The translations under genes and the position numbers were made by a program. Positions 40,979 through 50,246 of a DNA stretch of 64,000 nt are shown here, piece by piece (positions within the stretch are counted from its first letter, which is position 1; every line of letters begins with the position of its first letter). Source of the DNA: VRUE01 sp963725085 (GTDB taxonomy: Bacteria; Actinomycetota; Thermoleophilia; Solirubrobacterales; 70-9); contig CAVRXM010000005.1 in assembly GCA_963725085.1 (NCBI GenBank), positions 186,001 to 250,000 on the forward strand. The letters are read 5' to 3'. The notes below the pieces were generated by a model. That model was not told the DNA's origin and ran no database searches. It worked only from the letters and a program-made list of their open reading frames with translations.

Positions 40979-41818
40979 TTGAGCACCAGCGTCGACACCC
41001 TGCTCGAGGCCCTTCCCTACATCAGGGAGTTCCACGGCCGAACGGTCGTCATCAAGTACGGCGGCGCCGCGATGCGCGACGAGGCACTTCGCGAGGGATT
41101 CGCGACAGACGTCGTCCTCCTCAAGTACGTCGGGCTCAACCCGGTGATCGTCCACGGCGGCGGGCCGGAGATCACCGAGTACATGGAGCGGCTCGGGCTC
41201 GAGGTGCGCTTCCACGAGGGGCTGCGGGTGTCCGACGCCGAGACCGTAGAGGTGGCGCGGATGGTGCTGCTCGGGAAGGTCAACTCCGACATCGTCCAGC
41301 GGATCAACCGCCACGGCCAGCCGGCCGTCGGGCTCTCCGGCCAGGACGGCTCGCTGTTCGGCGTCTCGCCGGTGGCGAACGCCGAGGAGGTCGGCTTCGT
41401 CGGCGAGATCGACCGGGTCGACGTCGACGTCCTCAACCACATCGCGGCCGACTACATCCCGGTCGTCGCCTCCTCGGCGTCCGACCGCGACGGCAACGCC
41501 TACAACGTCAACGCCGACGAGGCGGCGGGCAAGGTCGCGGCCGCGCTGCGCGCCTACAAGGCGATCTTCCTCACCGACGTCGTCGGCTGGCTCGCCGACC
41601 CGGCCGACGAGTCGACGCTGACCTCGCGGGCGACGGTCGGCGAGGTCGAGGATCAACTCGAGGAGATCGAGGGAGGGATGCGGCCAAAGCTCGCCGCCTG
41701 CGTCGACGCGATCCGCGGCGGCGTCCAGTCGGCCCACATCATCGACGGCCGCAAGCCCCACAGCCTCCTGCTCGAGCTGTTCACCAGGGCCGGGATCGGG
41801 ACGATGGTGACCTCATGA
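40979..41818 (+). CDS. argB: N-acetylglutamate kinase
   Basis: From TTG 40979, with GGAG nine bases upstream, the protein has 279 residues. Family blocks are TVVIKYGGAAM (phosphate loop), NPVIVHGGGPEITEYMERLG and AGKVAAALRAYKAIFLTDVV. It phosphorylates N-acetylglutamate with ATP and is the usual target of arginine feedback. Arginine-sensitive enzymes have an extra N-terminal helix; the N-terminus here (STSVDTLLEALPYIREFHGR) is consistent with it. It follows argJ after ten bases. Confidence 0.95.
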   Translation: MSTSVDTLLEALPYIREFHGRTVVIKYGGAAMRDEALREGFATDVVLLKYVGLNPVIVHGGGPEITEYMERLGLEVRFHEGLRVSDAETVEVARMVLLGKVNSDIVQRINRHGQPAVGLSGQDGSLFGVSPVANAEEVGFVGEIDRVDVDVLNHIAADYIPVVASSASDRDGNAYNVNADEAAGKVAAALRAYKAIFLTDVVGWLADPADESTLTSRATVGEVEDQLEEIEGGMRPKLAACVDAIRGGVQSAHIIDGRKPHSLLLELFTRAGIGTMVTS

Positions 41819-41956
41819 ACTACCGCCCGGCTGCTCTGCTCCCGCTCGCTCGCGCTAGATCACACCCGGAGATCTCGCTCGCATGCGTTCTCCCGCGTCC
41901 GCGCCGGGCGGGTGGTCGTTGGTTCCCGCGTCCGCGCCGGGTTGGTGTTCTACGCC
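41815..41956. repeat. argB-argD spacer with repeat copy D and an 18-bp direct repeat
   Basis: The spacer starts and ends with ATGA (the argB stop and the argD start). Read on the minus strand, 41838-41885 resembles the dispersed repeat (GCGAGCGAG, ATC, GCGCGAGCGAGCGGGAG). Next, TCCCGCGTCCGCGCCGGG occurs twice, at 41891-41908 and 41924-41941, a 33-base period. No gene is expected here, although a frame is open. Confidence 0.4.
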
Positions 41957-43144
41957 ATGAAACTCGCAGAGCTGAAGGGCCTCGAGGAGCGCTACCTGAT
42001 GCGGACCTACCGGCGCGGCGAGGTCGAGTTCGTGCGCGGCGAGGGGGCGCTGCTGTGGGACTCCGACGGCAGGGAGTACCTCGACCTGCTCGCCGGTATC
42101 TCGGTCTGCTCGGTCGGTCATTGCCACCCGGACGTGGTCGAGGCGGTCCGCGAGCAGGCCGGGCGGCTGATGCACACGTCGAACCTCTTCTACACCCAGC
42201 CGATGGTGCGACTGGCCGAGCGGCTCTCGGAGTCGAGCCTCGGCGGCCGTGTGTTCTTCGCGAACTCGGGGACCGAGGCCAACGAGTGCGCGATCAAGAT
42301 CGCCCGCAAGCACGCCCACGGGCGAGGGATCTCGGCGCCGGTGATCGTCAGCTTCGAGCGCGACTTCCACGGCCGCACCTACGGCTCGCTGTCCGCGACC
42401 CCGGGGCTGGCGGCGAACCCGGCGCTCGGCCCGATGCTCGCGGGCTTCCGCTCGGTGCCCTTCGACGACGCGGAAGCGCTCCGCGACGCCGTCGATGACG
42501 CCACCGCCGCGGTCCTGATCGAGCCGATCCAGGGCGAGGCCGGGATCCAGCCGCTCAGCGAGGACTCGCTGCTCGCGGCGCGCGAGGCCTGCGACGCAGC
42601 CGGCGCCCTCCTGATCCTCGACGAGATCCAGACCGGGATCGGGCGGACCGGCTCGCTCTGGGCCTACGAGCAGACGCCGGTGCGGCCCGACGTCCTGACC
42701 AGCGCAAAGGCGCTCGGCGGCGGGATGGCGATCGGGGCCTGCATTACCGACGCCGAGGCGGGGTCGGTGCTCGAGCCCGGCGACCACGGCTCGACCTTCG
42801 CCGGCGGCCTGGTCGCCTCGGCGGCGGCCCTCGCCGTGCTCGACATCGTCGACGACCCCGCCCTCTTGCGGGCGGTGCGCGAGCGCGGCGGCCGCCTGCG
42901 CGAGGGCCTCGAATCGCTCGATGGCGTGCGCGAGGTCCGCGGGCGCGGGCTGATGATCGGCGTCGGCCTCGAGGACGGGCTCGACTCGGCGACCGTCACC
43001 GCCGACCTGCTCGAGCGGGGCGCGGTTGTCAACGCGCCCGAGCCGAGCACGCTGCGACTGCTGCCGCCGCTGACGATCGAGAACTCCCAGATCGACCGCG
43101 CCATTTCGCTGATCGGCGAATCGCTCCTAAGCTACGAGCCATGA
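41957..43144 (+). CDS. argD: acetylornithine aminotransferase
   Basis: From ATG 41957 (MKLAELKGLEERYLM) the protein has 395 residues. It is a class III PLP aminotransferase with VFFANSGTEANECAIKIARK, the PLP-phosphate contact FHGRTYGSLSATPG, LILDEIQTGIGRTG and the PLP lysine in LTSAKALGGGMAIGA. It converts N-acetylglutamate semialdehyde and glutamate to N-acetylornithine. The frame is open to 41912, but that part overlaps the spacer repeat. It ends in an ATGA that begins repeat copy A. Confidence 0.94.
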   Translation: MKLAELKGLEERYLMRTYRRGEVEFVRGEGALLWDSDGREYLDLLAGISVCSVGHCHPDVVEAVREQAGRLMHTSNLFYTQPMVRLAERLSESSLGGRVFFANSGTEANECAIKIARKHAHGRGISAPVIVSFERDFHGRTYGSLSATPGLAANPALGPMLAGFRSVPFDDAEALRDAVDDATAAVLIEPIQGEAGIQPLSEDSLLAAREACDAAGALLILDEIQTGIGRTGSLWAYEQTPVRPDVLTSAKALGGGMAIGACITDAEAGSVLEPGDHGSTFAGGLVASAAALAVLDIVDDPALLRAVRERGGRLREGLESLDGVREVRGRGLMIGVGLEDGLDSATVTADLLERGAVVNAPEPSTLRLLPPLTIENSQIDRAISLIGESLLSYEP

Positions 43145-43208
43145 ACGCGGAGCGAGCGAGCATCCATATCTGCTTCTGTGCGCGACGAGCGAAGCGTGAG
43201 GTGCTGTC
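43141..43208 (+). repeat. dispersed intergenic repeat, copy A (argD to next gene)
   Basis: Sixty-eight bases from the ATGAACGCGGAGCGAG at the argD stop to just before the next ATGAACGCGAGCGAG. The first bases of the downstream gene thus repeat the first bases of the element. The inner part (AGCATCCATATCTGCTTC, CGAGCGAAGCGTGAGG) aligns with copies B, C, F and G. GAGG lies 9-12 bases upstream of the next start. Confidence 0.75.
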
Positions 43209-43664
43209 ATGAACGCGAGCGAGGTTCCTCCGCAGCGCCCCGACTCCGACCCCGTCGGCGACGCCGCCGAGCGGCTGGCCGACATCGTCCGGGCCGCCGA
43301 GCGCGCGGCGGCGGCGGTGATCGACAACGCCGAGGAGCAGGCGCAGCGGCGGATCGACGAAGCCCAGGAGCGCGCCGACCGGATCGTCGCCGAGCGACTG
43401 CGGGCGGTCGCCGACGAGTTCGATCCGCCGGCATCCGGGGGTTCGGATCGGCCGCGGCTGCGCCCGGTCGAAGCCGCCCCGGAGCCACCCGAGCAGACAC
43501 AGCCGGCCACGCGCCGGGCCGGCGAGGCGGGCGCCCGCCTGCTGGCGACTCAGATGGCCGTCTCCGGCGCCAGCCGCAAGGAGATCGAGAACCGGCTCCG
43601 CAACGGCGCCGGCATCGAGGACCCGACCCCGCTGCTCGACGCGATCCTGGGCCCGGAGAAGTAG
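43209..43664 (+). CDS. coiled-coil hypothetical protein in the arginine cluster
   Basis: A 151-residue protein whose residues about 15-65 form a long charged helix (ERLADIVRAAERAAAAVIDN, EEQAQRRIDEAQERADRIVA) similar in feel to DivIVA or ATP-synthase b coiled coils. A Pro-rich linker and a short helix (SRKEIENRLRNGAG) follow. No enzyme motif is visible. It begins right after repeat copy A and is followed four bases later by the next gene. Its presence between argD and argG, where argF often lies, gives no clear clue. Confidence 0.65.
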   Translation: MNASEVPPQRPDSDPVGDAAERLADIVRAAERAAAAVIDNAEEQAQRRIDEAQERADRIVAERLRAVADEFDPPASGGSDRPRLRPVEAAPEPPEQTQPATRRAGEAGARLLATQMAVSGASRKEIENRLRNGAGIEDPTPLLDAILGPEK

Positions 43665-43668
43665 TCCG

Positions 43669-44019
43669 ATGCACGACGACCCGACCCGGGTGATGGGGCA
43701 GCCACCCGACCGCGGCGACGGCGACGGCGGCAGGCCGCGCGGCAACGTTCGGCTGCTGGTCGCCGGGCTGATCGCCGTGATCGTCGGACTCGTGATCGCG
43801 ATCATCGTCATCGCCGGCGGCGACAGTGGCAGCGAAACATCCTCGACGCCGACCGAACTGAGCAGCGTCTCGACCGAAACCACGGAAACGACCGAATCCA
43901 CGGAGACTACGGAACCGAGCACCGAGGAAATGGAACCGACCACCCCGACGACTCCGACGGAAACGGAAACGCCGGAATCCGGCGAAGAAGGGGGAAGCGG
44001 CGGGCTCGAAGCGCCTTGA
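43669..44019 (+). CDS. single-pass membrane protein with Thr/Glu-rich external tail
   Basis: A 116-residue protein: a short cytoplasmic N-terminus, one membrane helix (about 30-50, LLVAGLIAVIVGLVIAIIVI), then a low-complexity tail of Ser, Thr and Glu ending GGSGGLEAP. The tail is likely outside the cell and could be glycosylated. Its stop lies within the TTGA that opens repeat copy B. No function is recognised. Confidence 0.65.
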   Translation: MHDDPTRVMGQPPDRGDGDGGRPRGNVRLLVAGLIAVIVGLVIAIIVIAGGDSGSETSSTPTELSSVSTETTETTESTETTEPSTEEMEPTTPTTPTETETPESGEEGGSGGLEAP

Positions 44020-44083
44020 GCGCGGAGCGAGCAAGCGTCGCAGTCTGCCTCTTCGCGCAGCGAGCGAAGCGCGAGGACCTGCC
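44016..44083 (+). repeat. dispersed intergenic repeat, copy B (upstream of argG)
   Basis: Sixty-eight bases from TTGAGCGCGGAGCGAGC to the base before argG, whose own start is again TTGAGCGCGGAGCG. It aligns block for block with copy C (CGCAGTCTG, TCTTCGCGCAGCGAGCG, AAGCGCGAGG) and supplies GAGG for argG. Confidence 0.75.
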
Positions 44084-45343
44084 TTGAGCGCGGAGCGCAC
44101 AGCTACCTACGAGGCCGACCCCGCCGAGGTCAGCCGCGTCCTGCTGCTCTATTCGGGCGGCCTCGACACCAGCGTGATGTTGAAGTGGATCCAGGACCAC
44201 TACGACGCCGAGGTCGTCTGCCTGACCGTCAATCTCGGCCAGCCGGGCGAGGACTACGGCGTGATCGAGGACAAGGCGAAGCGGCTGGGGGCGCTCGAGT
44301 GCCACGTCGTCGACGCCCGCGAGCGCTTCGCCGAGGACTTCGTCGTCCCGGCGATCAAGGCCAACGCGATCTACGGCCTCGGGTACCCGCTCTTCACCGC
44401 GCTCGGCCGGCCGCTGATCGCCGAGCTCGCGGTCGAGTACGCGCGCAGGACCGGCTGCGACACGATCGCCCATGGCTGCACCGGCAAGGGCAACGACCAG
44501 GTGCGGATCGAGGCCACCGTCGCGACGCTCGCCCCCGAGCTGCGGACGATCGCCCCGGTGCGCTCCTGGCAGATGGGCCGAGAGGAGGAGATCGCCTACG
44601 CCCGCGAGCAGGGGATCCCGGTCAAGGGCGGGACCGAGACGCCTCCGTACTCGATCGACGACAACCTCTGGGGGCGCTCCTCCGAGGGCCGCTGGATCGA
44701 GGACCTTGACCACGCCCCGGAGGACGACGTCTTCCAGCTAGTCACCCGCCCCGAGGACGCCCCCGAGGAGGCGGAGACGATCAGCGTCGAGTTCGAGGCG
44801 GGGGTGCCGGTCGGCCTCAATGGCGATCGGCTCGGTCTCGTCGAGCTGCTCGAACGGGTCGCCGAGGTCGGCTGCCGCCACGGGATCGGGATCGTCGACC
44901 ACATCGAGGACCGGATCGTCGGGCTCAAGGTCCGCGACATCTACGAGGTCCCGGCCGCCGCGATCCTGCTCACCGCCCACGCCGAGCTCGAGAAGCTGGT
45001 CGGGACGATCCACCAGAACCAGCTCAAGCCGGAGCTCGACCGCCGCTGGGCGTATCTCGTCTACGCCGGCCTCTGGTGGGAGCCTCTAAGGTCTGACCTC
45101 GACGCCTTCATGGATGCCGCCAACACCCAGGTCAGCGGTTCGATCGGGCTCAAGCTCTACAAGGGCAGCGCCCGCGTCATCACCCGCTCCTCGGCGAACG
45201 CCGTCTACGATGCCCAGCTCGCCTCGTTCGCCGAGTCCGGCGGCCTCTTCTCACAGGCGGCTTCGCCGGGATTCATCGAGCTCTGGTCGCTGCAGTCGCG
45301 GATGGCGCACCGGATACGCGAGCGCGGAGAGGAGGGGGCCTGA
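44084..45343 (+). CDS. argG: argininosuccinate synthase
   Basis: A 419-residue protein with the ATP pyrophosphatase P-loop LLLYSGGLDTSVMLKWIQDH, AHGCTGKGNDQVRIE, VKGGTETPPYSIDDNLWGRS and NGDRLGLVELLERVAEVGCR. It joins citrulline and aspartate in arginine synthesis. The TTG start is supplied by repeat copy B. A 50-residue membrane protein gene overlaps its stop by one base. No argF or argH is in the window. Confidence 0.95.
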   Translation: MSAERTATYEADPAEVSRVLLLYSGGLDTSVMLKWIQDHYDAEVVCLTVNLGQPGEDYGVIEDKAKRLGALECHVVDARERFAEDFVVPAIKANAIYGLGYPLFTALGRPLIAELAVEYARRTGCDTIAHGCTGKGNDQVRIEATVATLAPELRTIAPVRSWQMGREEEIAYAREQGIPVKGGTETPPYSIDDNLWGRSSEGRWIEDLDHAPEDDVFQLVTRPEDAPEEAETISVEFEAGVPVGLNGDRLGLVELLERVAEVGCRHGIGIVDHIEDRIVGLKVRDIYEVPAAAILLTAHAELEKLVGTIHQNQLKPELDRRWAYLVYAGLWWEPLRSDLDAFMDAANTQVSGSIGLKLYKGSARVITRSSANAVYDAQLASFAESGGLFSQAASPGFIELWSLQSRMAHRIRERGEEGA

Positions 45344-45495
45344 TGTCTAACCGGATCGGTCGACTCGCCGTCCGCTACGCGATCATCTACCTGCGCAGAC
45401 GCTACCGGCGGCCAATCCGGGTCGGCGTCGGGCTCGCCGCGGTCGCGCTCGGGATTGTCGCTTACTGGGCGAGCCGCGAAGTCCCCGAGGGGTAA
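45343..45495 (+). CDS. 50-residue membrane protein after argG
   Basis: ATG 45343 overlaps the argG TGA (TGATG) and follows GGAGGGGG. The 50 residues have a basic, Tyr/Arg-rich N-terminal half (RLAVRYAIIYLRRRYRR) and one membrane helix (VGVGLAAVALGIVAYWA). Length, overlap and ribosome binding site argue for a real small protein; the function is unknown. Confidence 0.6.
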   Translation: MSNRIGRLAVRYAIIYLRRRYRRPIRVGVGLAAVALGIVAYWASREVPEG

Positions 45496-45574
45496 TCCCG
45501 GGCGCAAGATCCGTTGCGGCTTATCGTCGACCTGTGAGGCTTTGCTCACAGTCTCCGTTACCCTCGCCGGTCGC

Positions 45575-46558
45575 GTGCGGCGAATCTCTGCAATTGCCCT
45601 GCTCGCGCTGGCCCTGCTCGCCGGCGCGACGGCCCGTGCCGCCGACATCGGCGCGCTCCAGAGCCGGGTCGACGGGGCTCAGGCCGAGGCCGGCGAACTC
45701 GCTGCGGAAATCCGCTCGACCCAGGAACAGCTCTCCTCCGCGGAGCAGCGGGCCGCCGAGGCCGCGGCGCGCGAGGAAAAGCTGACCTCGCTGCTCGCGA
45801 CCGGCGAGGAGCGCGCGGCCCGGCTCGCGGCGAAGGTCGAGCGGGCCCGCGCCCACCTGCGGGAGGAGCGGCGCCGGCTGCGCCGCGCCCGCCGCGTCCT
45901 CGCCCAGCGGCTGGTCGGGATCTACATGAGCGGCTCGCCCGACAGCACGAGCGTGATCCTCGCCTCCTCGGACCTCGACGAACTGGCGACCCGGACCGAG
46001 TACCTCGAACGGATCCAGTCCTCCGACTCCTCGCTTGCCGAACGGGTCGAGGAAGTGAGGGACGCGGTCAAGCAGGGGCTCGAAAGCGTCGCGGCGTTGA
46101 AGGCACGGGTCGACGCCTACAACGAACGGCTCGCCGCCGCGCGCGATGAAATCGCCTCGGTGCGGAGCGAGGCCGAGGCCAGCGCGGCTGAGCTCGCCTC
46201 GCTGCGCGCGGCCCGCGAGTCCTCGCTGGCGGAGCTCAAATCGAAGATCGGACAGTGGGTGAGCGAGATCGAGGCGGCGGAAGCCGCGAGCCGCGCCGCC
46301 GCCGAAGAAACCGTCGGCCGCTGGCTCGGCGGCCCATATGCGATCCCGACCTACATCGTGATGTGCGAGTCGGGGGGCGACTACGGCGCGCTCAATGCCT
46401 CGAGCGGGGCCGGCGGCGCCTACCAGATCCTCCCCTCGACCTGGGCACTCTATGGCGGAGAAGGCGCTCCCCAGGACGCCTCGAAGGAAGAACAGGACCG
46501 GATCGCGGGCGAAATCTGGGCCGATTCCGGCGGCAGCGCCTGGGTCTGCGCCGGCTGA
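45575..46558 (+). CDS. secreted coiled-coil protein with transglycosylase (Rpf/SLT-like) domain
   Basis: From GTG 45575 the protein has 327 residues. After a signal peptide (ISAIALLALALLAGATARA) come about 200 residues of PcsB/CwlO-like coiled coil (ALQSRVDGAQAEAGELAAEI onward), then a C-terminal lysozyme-like domain. Its catalytic Glu is in VMCESGGDYGALN, followed by SSGAGGAYQILPSTWALYGG. It probably cleaves peptidoglycan outside the cell, with the coiled coil controlling or anchoring it. The frame is open to 45455, but earlier codons give no signal peptide start. A small palindrome (TGTGAG/CTCACA) lies about 40 bases upstream. Confidence 0.83.
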   Translation: MRRISAIALLALALLAGATARAADIGALQSRVDGAQAEAGELAAEIRSTQEQLSSAEQRAAEAAAREEKLTSLLATGEERAARLAAKVERARAHLREERRRLRRARRVLAQRLVGIYMSGSPDSTSVILASSDLDELATRTEYLERIQSSDSSLAERVEEVRDAVKQGLESVAALKARVDAYNERLAAARDEIASVRSEAEASAAELASLRAARESSLAELKSKIGQWVSEIEAAEAASRAAAEETVGRWLGGPYAIPTYIVMCESGGDYGALNASSGAGGAYQILPSTWALYGGEGAPQDASKEEQDRIAGEIWADSGGSAWVCAG

Positions 46559-46685
46559 GGCCGGCGGGGCGTCCGAGGCGGTCGCCAGGGGCTGATCGGT
46601 CTCCCAAACTGGGGGATCTCAGCTCAGACAGTGCGACTTTCGTGACCTTGGCATCTGCCTCGATTGGCATGATCGGCTGCGAGCG

Positions 46686-49600
46686 ATGCGCACCCCTTCG
46701 GCCGTCCATCTCCACGCCCACAGCGAGTACTCGCTGCTCGACGGGGCCTGCAAGATCGACGCGATGGCGGCCCGGGCGGCGGAGCTCGAACAGCCCGCGC
46801 TCGGCCTCACCGACCACGGCGTGATGAACGGCGCCGTCGACCTCTACAAGGCGTGCGGCAAGTACGGGATCAAGCCGATCATCGGCCTCGAGGCCTATTT
46901 CGTCGACGATCGCCATGCGGTCAAGGAGCAGGTCCGCTACGAGCGCAACCACCTGACCCTGCTCGCCGAGAGCGACGCCGGTTTCGCCAACCTCGTCCAG
47001 CTCACCTCGGCCGGGTTCCTCGAGGGCTTCTCGCGCGGCAAGGCCAACGTCGACATGGACCTTCTCGTGCGGCACGCCGAGGGCGTGATCGTCCTCACCG
47101 GCTGCCTGCAGTCGCGCTTCTGCCGTCGCCTGGTCGAGGAGCGCCGCGACGACGCCCGCGCCCACATCGACGACCTGATCCAGGCCTTCGGCCCCGAGCA
47201 GGTCTACTTCGAGGTCCAGAAGAACGGGATCGAAGAGCAGGAGAGGGCGAACAGGGGAATAGTCGAGGTCGCCCGCGAGCTCGGCCGGCCGCTGGTCGGG
47301 ACCGCAGACGTCCACTACCTGCGTCGCGAGGACTTCGACAACCACGCGGCGCTGCTCTGCGTGCAGACCAAGTCGACCCTCGAGGCCCCGAAGCTGAGCT
47401 TCGACACCAACGAGTTCTTCCTCAAGAGCAACGACGAGATGGCGTCCTCGTTCTCCGAGTGGCCCGAGGCGGTCGCGAGCACGGTCGAGATCGCCGAGCG
47501 CTGCGAGGTCGAGATCGAGCTCGGCAAGCTGCTGCTGCCGCGCTACCCGACCCCGGACGGCTCCGAGCCCGAGCAGATGCTGCGCGAGATCGCCGGCGAG
47601 GGGATGCGCGCCCGCTACGGCGACCCGATTCCGGCCGCGGCGGCCGAGCGGCTCGAGTTCGAGCTCGGCGTGATCGAGGAGATGGGCTTCTCCTCCTACT
47701 TCCTGATCGTCTGGGACTTCGTCCGCTACGCGAAGGAGAGCGGGATCGCGGTCGGCCCGGGTCGCGGATCGGCGGCCGGCTCGATCGTCTCCTACGCGCT
47801 CAACATCACCGACCTCGACCCGCTCGCCAACGACCTCCTGTTCGAGCGCTTTCTCAATCCCGGCCGCAAATCGATGCCGGACATCGACATCGATTTCTCG
47901 GTCCGCGGCCGCGAGCGGATGATTCGCTACGTCGCCGAGAAATACGGGCGCGAGTCGGTCGCCCAGATCATCACCTTCGGCAAGATGGCGCCGCGCGCCG
48001 CGACCCGCGACGCCGCCCGGGTCCTCGGCTACGACTACGCGACCGGCGACCGGTTGGCGAAGCTGATCCCGGAGCCGATCATGGGCCGCAGCCCCTCGTT
48101 CGCCGAATGCCTCAAGGCGGGGCAGGAGCTGAAGCAGACCTACGACGCCGATCCCGACGCGCAGCGGATCGTCGACGTCGCCCAGGGCCTTGAGGGAATC
48201 GTCCGCAACAACTCGATCCACGCCGCCGCGGTCGTGATCGCCGACCGGCCGCTGCACGAGATCGTCCCGCTGCAGCTGGCCGAGGACCGCAGCGCGCCGG
48301 CCGGCGGCAACGGGAACGGCGCCAACGGGGGCGGCAAGGCCGAGCGCCAGTACAAGATCGTCACCCAGTACTCGATGGGCCCGATCGAGGAGATCGGGCT
48401 GCTGAAGATGGACTTCCTCGGCCTCCGCAACCTCGACGTGATCGAGGACGCGATCGACATCATCGAGCGCTCGCGGGGGGAGCGGATCGACATCGAGGCG
48501 ATCCCGATCGACGACGCCACTACCTACGAGATGCTGGCCGGGGGCGACTCGACCGGGGTCTTCCAATTCGAGTCGGACGGGATGCGCGACGCGCTGCGCA
48601 AGGTGAAGCCGACCGAGTTCTCCGACATCGTCGCCCTCGGTGCCCTCTACCGGCCGGGGGCGATGGCCTACATCCCGGCCTACGCGAAGGGCAAGCGGGA
48701 CCCCTCGTCGGTCCGTTACCCCGACCCGCGGCTGCGGGCGATCACCGAGGAGACCCACGGCTGCGTCATCTACCAGGAGCAGCTGATGGAGATCGCGCGC
48801 TCGATGGCCGGTTTCTCGGGCGCCGAGGCGGACGACCTGCGCAAGGCGATCGGCAAGAAGAAGCGCGACCTGATGGCGACGATGAAGGACAAGTTCATGC
48901 AGGGGATGGAGGAATCGGGCACCTCGGCCTCCGTCGCTCGCGATCTCTGGAAGCTGAACGAAGCGGCGGCCGACTACTCGTTCAACAAGTCCCACGCCGC
49001 CTGTTATGGGCTGACCTCCTACCGGACCGCCTACCTCAAGGCGAACTACCCGGCCGAGTACATGGCGGCGGTGATCTCCTCGGTGATGAACACCAAAGAC
49101 AAGGTGCCGTTCTTCGTCAACCGCTGCGAGGAGATGGGGATCGACGTCCTGCCGCCGGACGTCAACTCCTCCGATCACAGCTTCGTCGTCTATGAGAACG
49201 CGATCCGGTTCGGCCTCGACGCGGTCAAGAACGTCGGCCACTCGGCGGTCGAGGCGATCCTCCGCGCCCGCGAGGAGGCGCCGATCGCCTCGATCTGGGA
49301 CTTCTGCGAGCGGGTCGACGCCCGCGCCGTCAACAAACGCGCGATCGAATGCCTGATCAAGTGCGGCGCCCTCGACTCGACCGGGGCAACCCGGCGCGGC
49401 ATGCTCGAGGCGCTGCCCGCCGCCCAGTCGGCCGGGCAGAAGGCGCAGGAGGACGCGCAGCTGGGGCAGGGCTCGATCTTCGACTTCGCCGAGCCCGCCG
49501 CCGGCGAGGAGTCGAAGGCCGCCGCCCACCAGCACCGGCCGCCGATCTCCGCCGCCGAGTTCGACCGCGCCGCGCTGCTCGCGCTCGAGAAGGAGACGCT

Positions 49601-50222
49601 CGGCACCTATCTCTCCTCGCATCCCCTCTCCGAAGTCCGCGAGGCGCTCCGCGCCAGGGTCGACTGCCCGATCGCCGACCTGGCCGGGAAGCCCGACGGC
49701 GCCTGGGTGACGGTCGGCGGGATCGTGACCGAGGCGAAAAAGATCCGGACCAAGAGCGGGACCCAGATGATGTTCGCGACCCTCGACGACGTCGAGGGGC
49801 AGATCGAGATGCTCGTCTTCAGGGCCGACCAGTCCGAGAGCGCCGAGGTGATCGCGCCCGATGCGGTCGTCCTCGTCCGCGGCCGAATCGACCACAAAGA
49901 CCGCGGCGAGACCAAGCTGGTCGTCCAGGAGGCGGAGCGGTTCGAGCCCGACCAGGAGGAGATCGCCGCGGCCGCGGCGCCGGCCGGGCCGTTGAAGCTG
50001 ACAATCGACGCGGCGACGCTGCACGGGAGGCCGGGACTCGTCGACGAGCTGAAGGAAGTGCTGGTCCACCACAAGGGCGAGGCCGACGTCCTGCTCGCGA
50101 TCAACGGCGCCGAGGGCGGGCCGATGGAGCTGCGGCTCGGCGACGGCTATCGGGTGAGGCCCTCGAACGGCCTGCGGGCGGAGCTCGACCATGTCCTCGG
50201 CCCCGACTCGCTGGCCGCCTGA
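46686..50222 (+). CDS. dnaE: DNA polymerase III alpha subunit
   Basis: A 1178-residue protein. The N-terminal PHP domain starts HLHAHSEYSLLDGACKID. The C-family polymerase core has GPGRGSAAGSIVSYALNITD near 358, the metal-binding PDIDIDF near 398-404 and YSFNKSHAACYGLTSYRTAY near 766. A helix-hairpin-helix region (NVGHSAVEAILRAREEAPIA) and an OB fold near 1000-1075 (VTVGGIVTEAKKIRTKSGTQ) complete it. It is the replicative polymerase of the chromosome, DnaE1 type by length. No intein or frameshift is seen. Confidence 0.97.
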   Translation: MRTPSAVHLHAHSEYSLLDGACKIDAMAARAAELEQPALGLTDHGVMNGAVDLYKACGKYGIKPIIGLEAYFVDDRHAVKEQVRYERNHLTLLAESDAGFANLVQLTSAGFLEGFSRGKANVDMDLLVRHAEGVIVLTGCLQSRFCRRLVEERRDDARAHIDDLIQAFGPEQVYFEVQKNGIEEQERANRGIVEVARELGRPLVGTADVHYLRREDFDNHAALLCVQTKSTLEAPKLSFDTNEFFLKSNDEMASSFSEWPEAVASTVEIAERCEVEIELGKLLLPRYPTPDGSEPEQMLREIAGEGMRARYGDPIPAAAAERLEFELGVIEEMGFSSYFLIVWDFVRYAKESGIAVGPGRGSAAGSIVSYALNITDLDPLANDLLFERFLNPGRKSMPDIDIDFSVRGRERMIRYVAEKYGRESVAQIITFGKMAPRAATRDAARVLGYDYATGDRLAKLIPEPIMGRSPSFAECLKAGQELKQTYDADPDAQRIVDVAQGLEGIVRNNSIHAAAVVIADRPLHEIVPLQLAEDRSAPAGGNGNGANGGGKAERQYKIVTQYSMGPIEEIGLLKMDFLGLRNLDVIEDAIDIIERSRGERIDIEAIPIDDATTYEMLAGGDSTGVFQFESDGMRDALRKVKPTEFSDIVALGALYRPGAMAYIPAYAKGKRDPSSVRYPDPRLRAITEETHGCVIYQEQLMEIARSMAGFSGAEADDLRKAIGKKKRDLMATMKDKFMQGMEESGTSASVARDLWKLNEAAADYSFNKSHAACYGLTSYRTAYLKANYPAEYMAAVISSVMNTKDKVPFFVNRCEEMGIDVLPPDVNSSDHSFVVYENAIRFGLDAVKNVGHSAVEAILRAREEAPIASIWDFCERVDARAVNKRAIECLIKCGALDSTGATRRGMLEALPAAQSAGQKAQEDAQLGQGSIFDFAEPAAGEESKAAAHQHRPPISAAEFDRAALLALEKETLGTYLSSHPLSEVREALRARVDCPIADLAGKPDGAWVTVGGIVTEAKKIRTKSGTQMMFATLDDVEGQIEMLVFRADQSESAEVIAPDAVVLVRGRIDHKDRGETKLVVQEAERFEPDQEEIAAAAAPAGPLKLTIDAATLHGRPGLVDELKEVLVHHKGEADVLLAINGAEGGPMELRLGDGYRVRPSNGLRAELDHVLGPDSLAA

Positions 50223-50246
50223 GCCCGCCGTCCCTAGACTTCTCAC

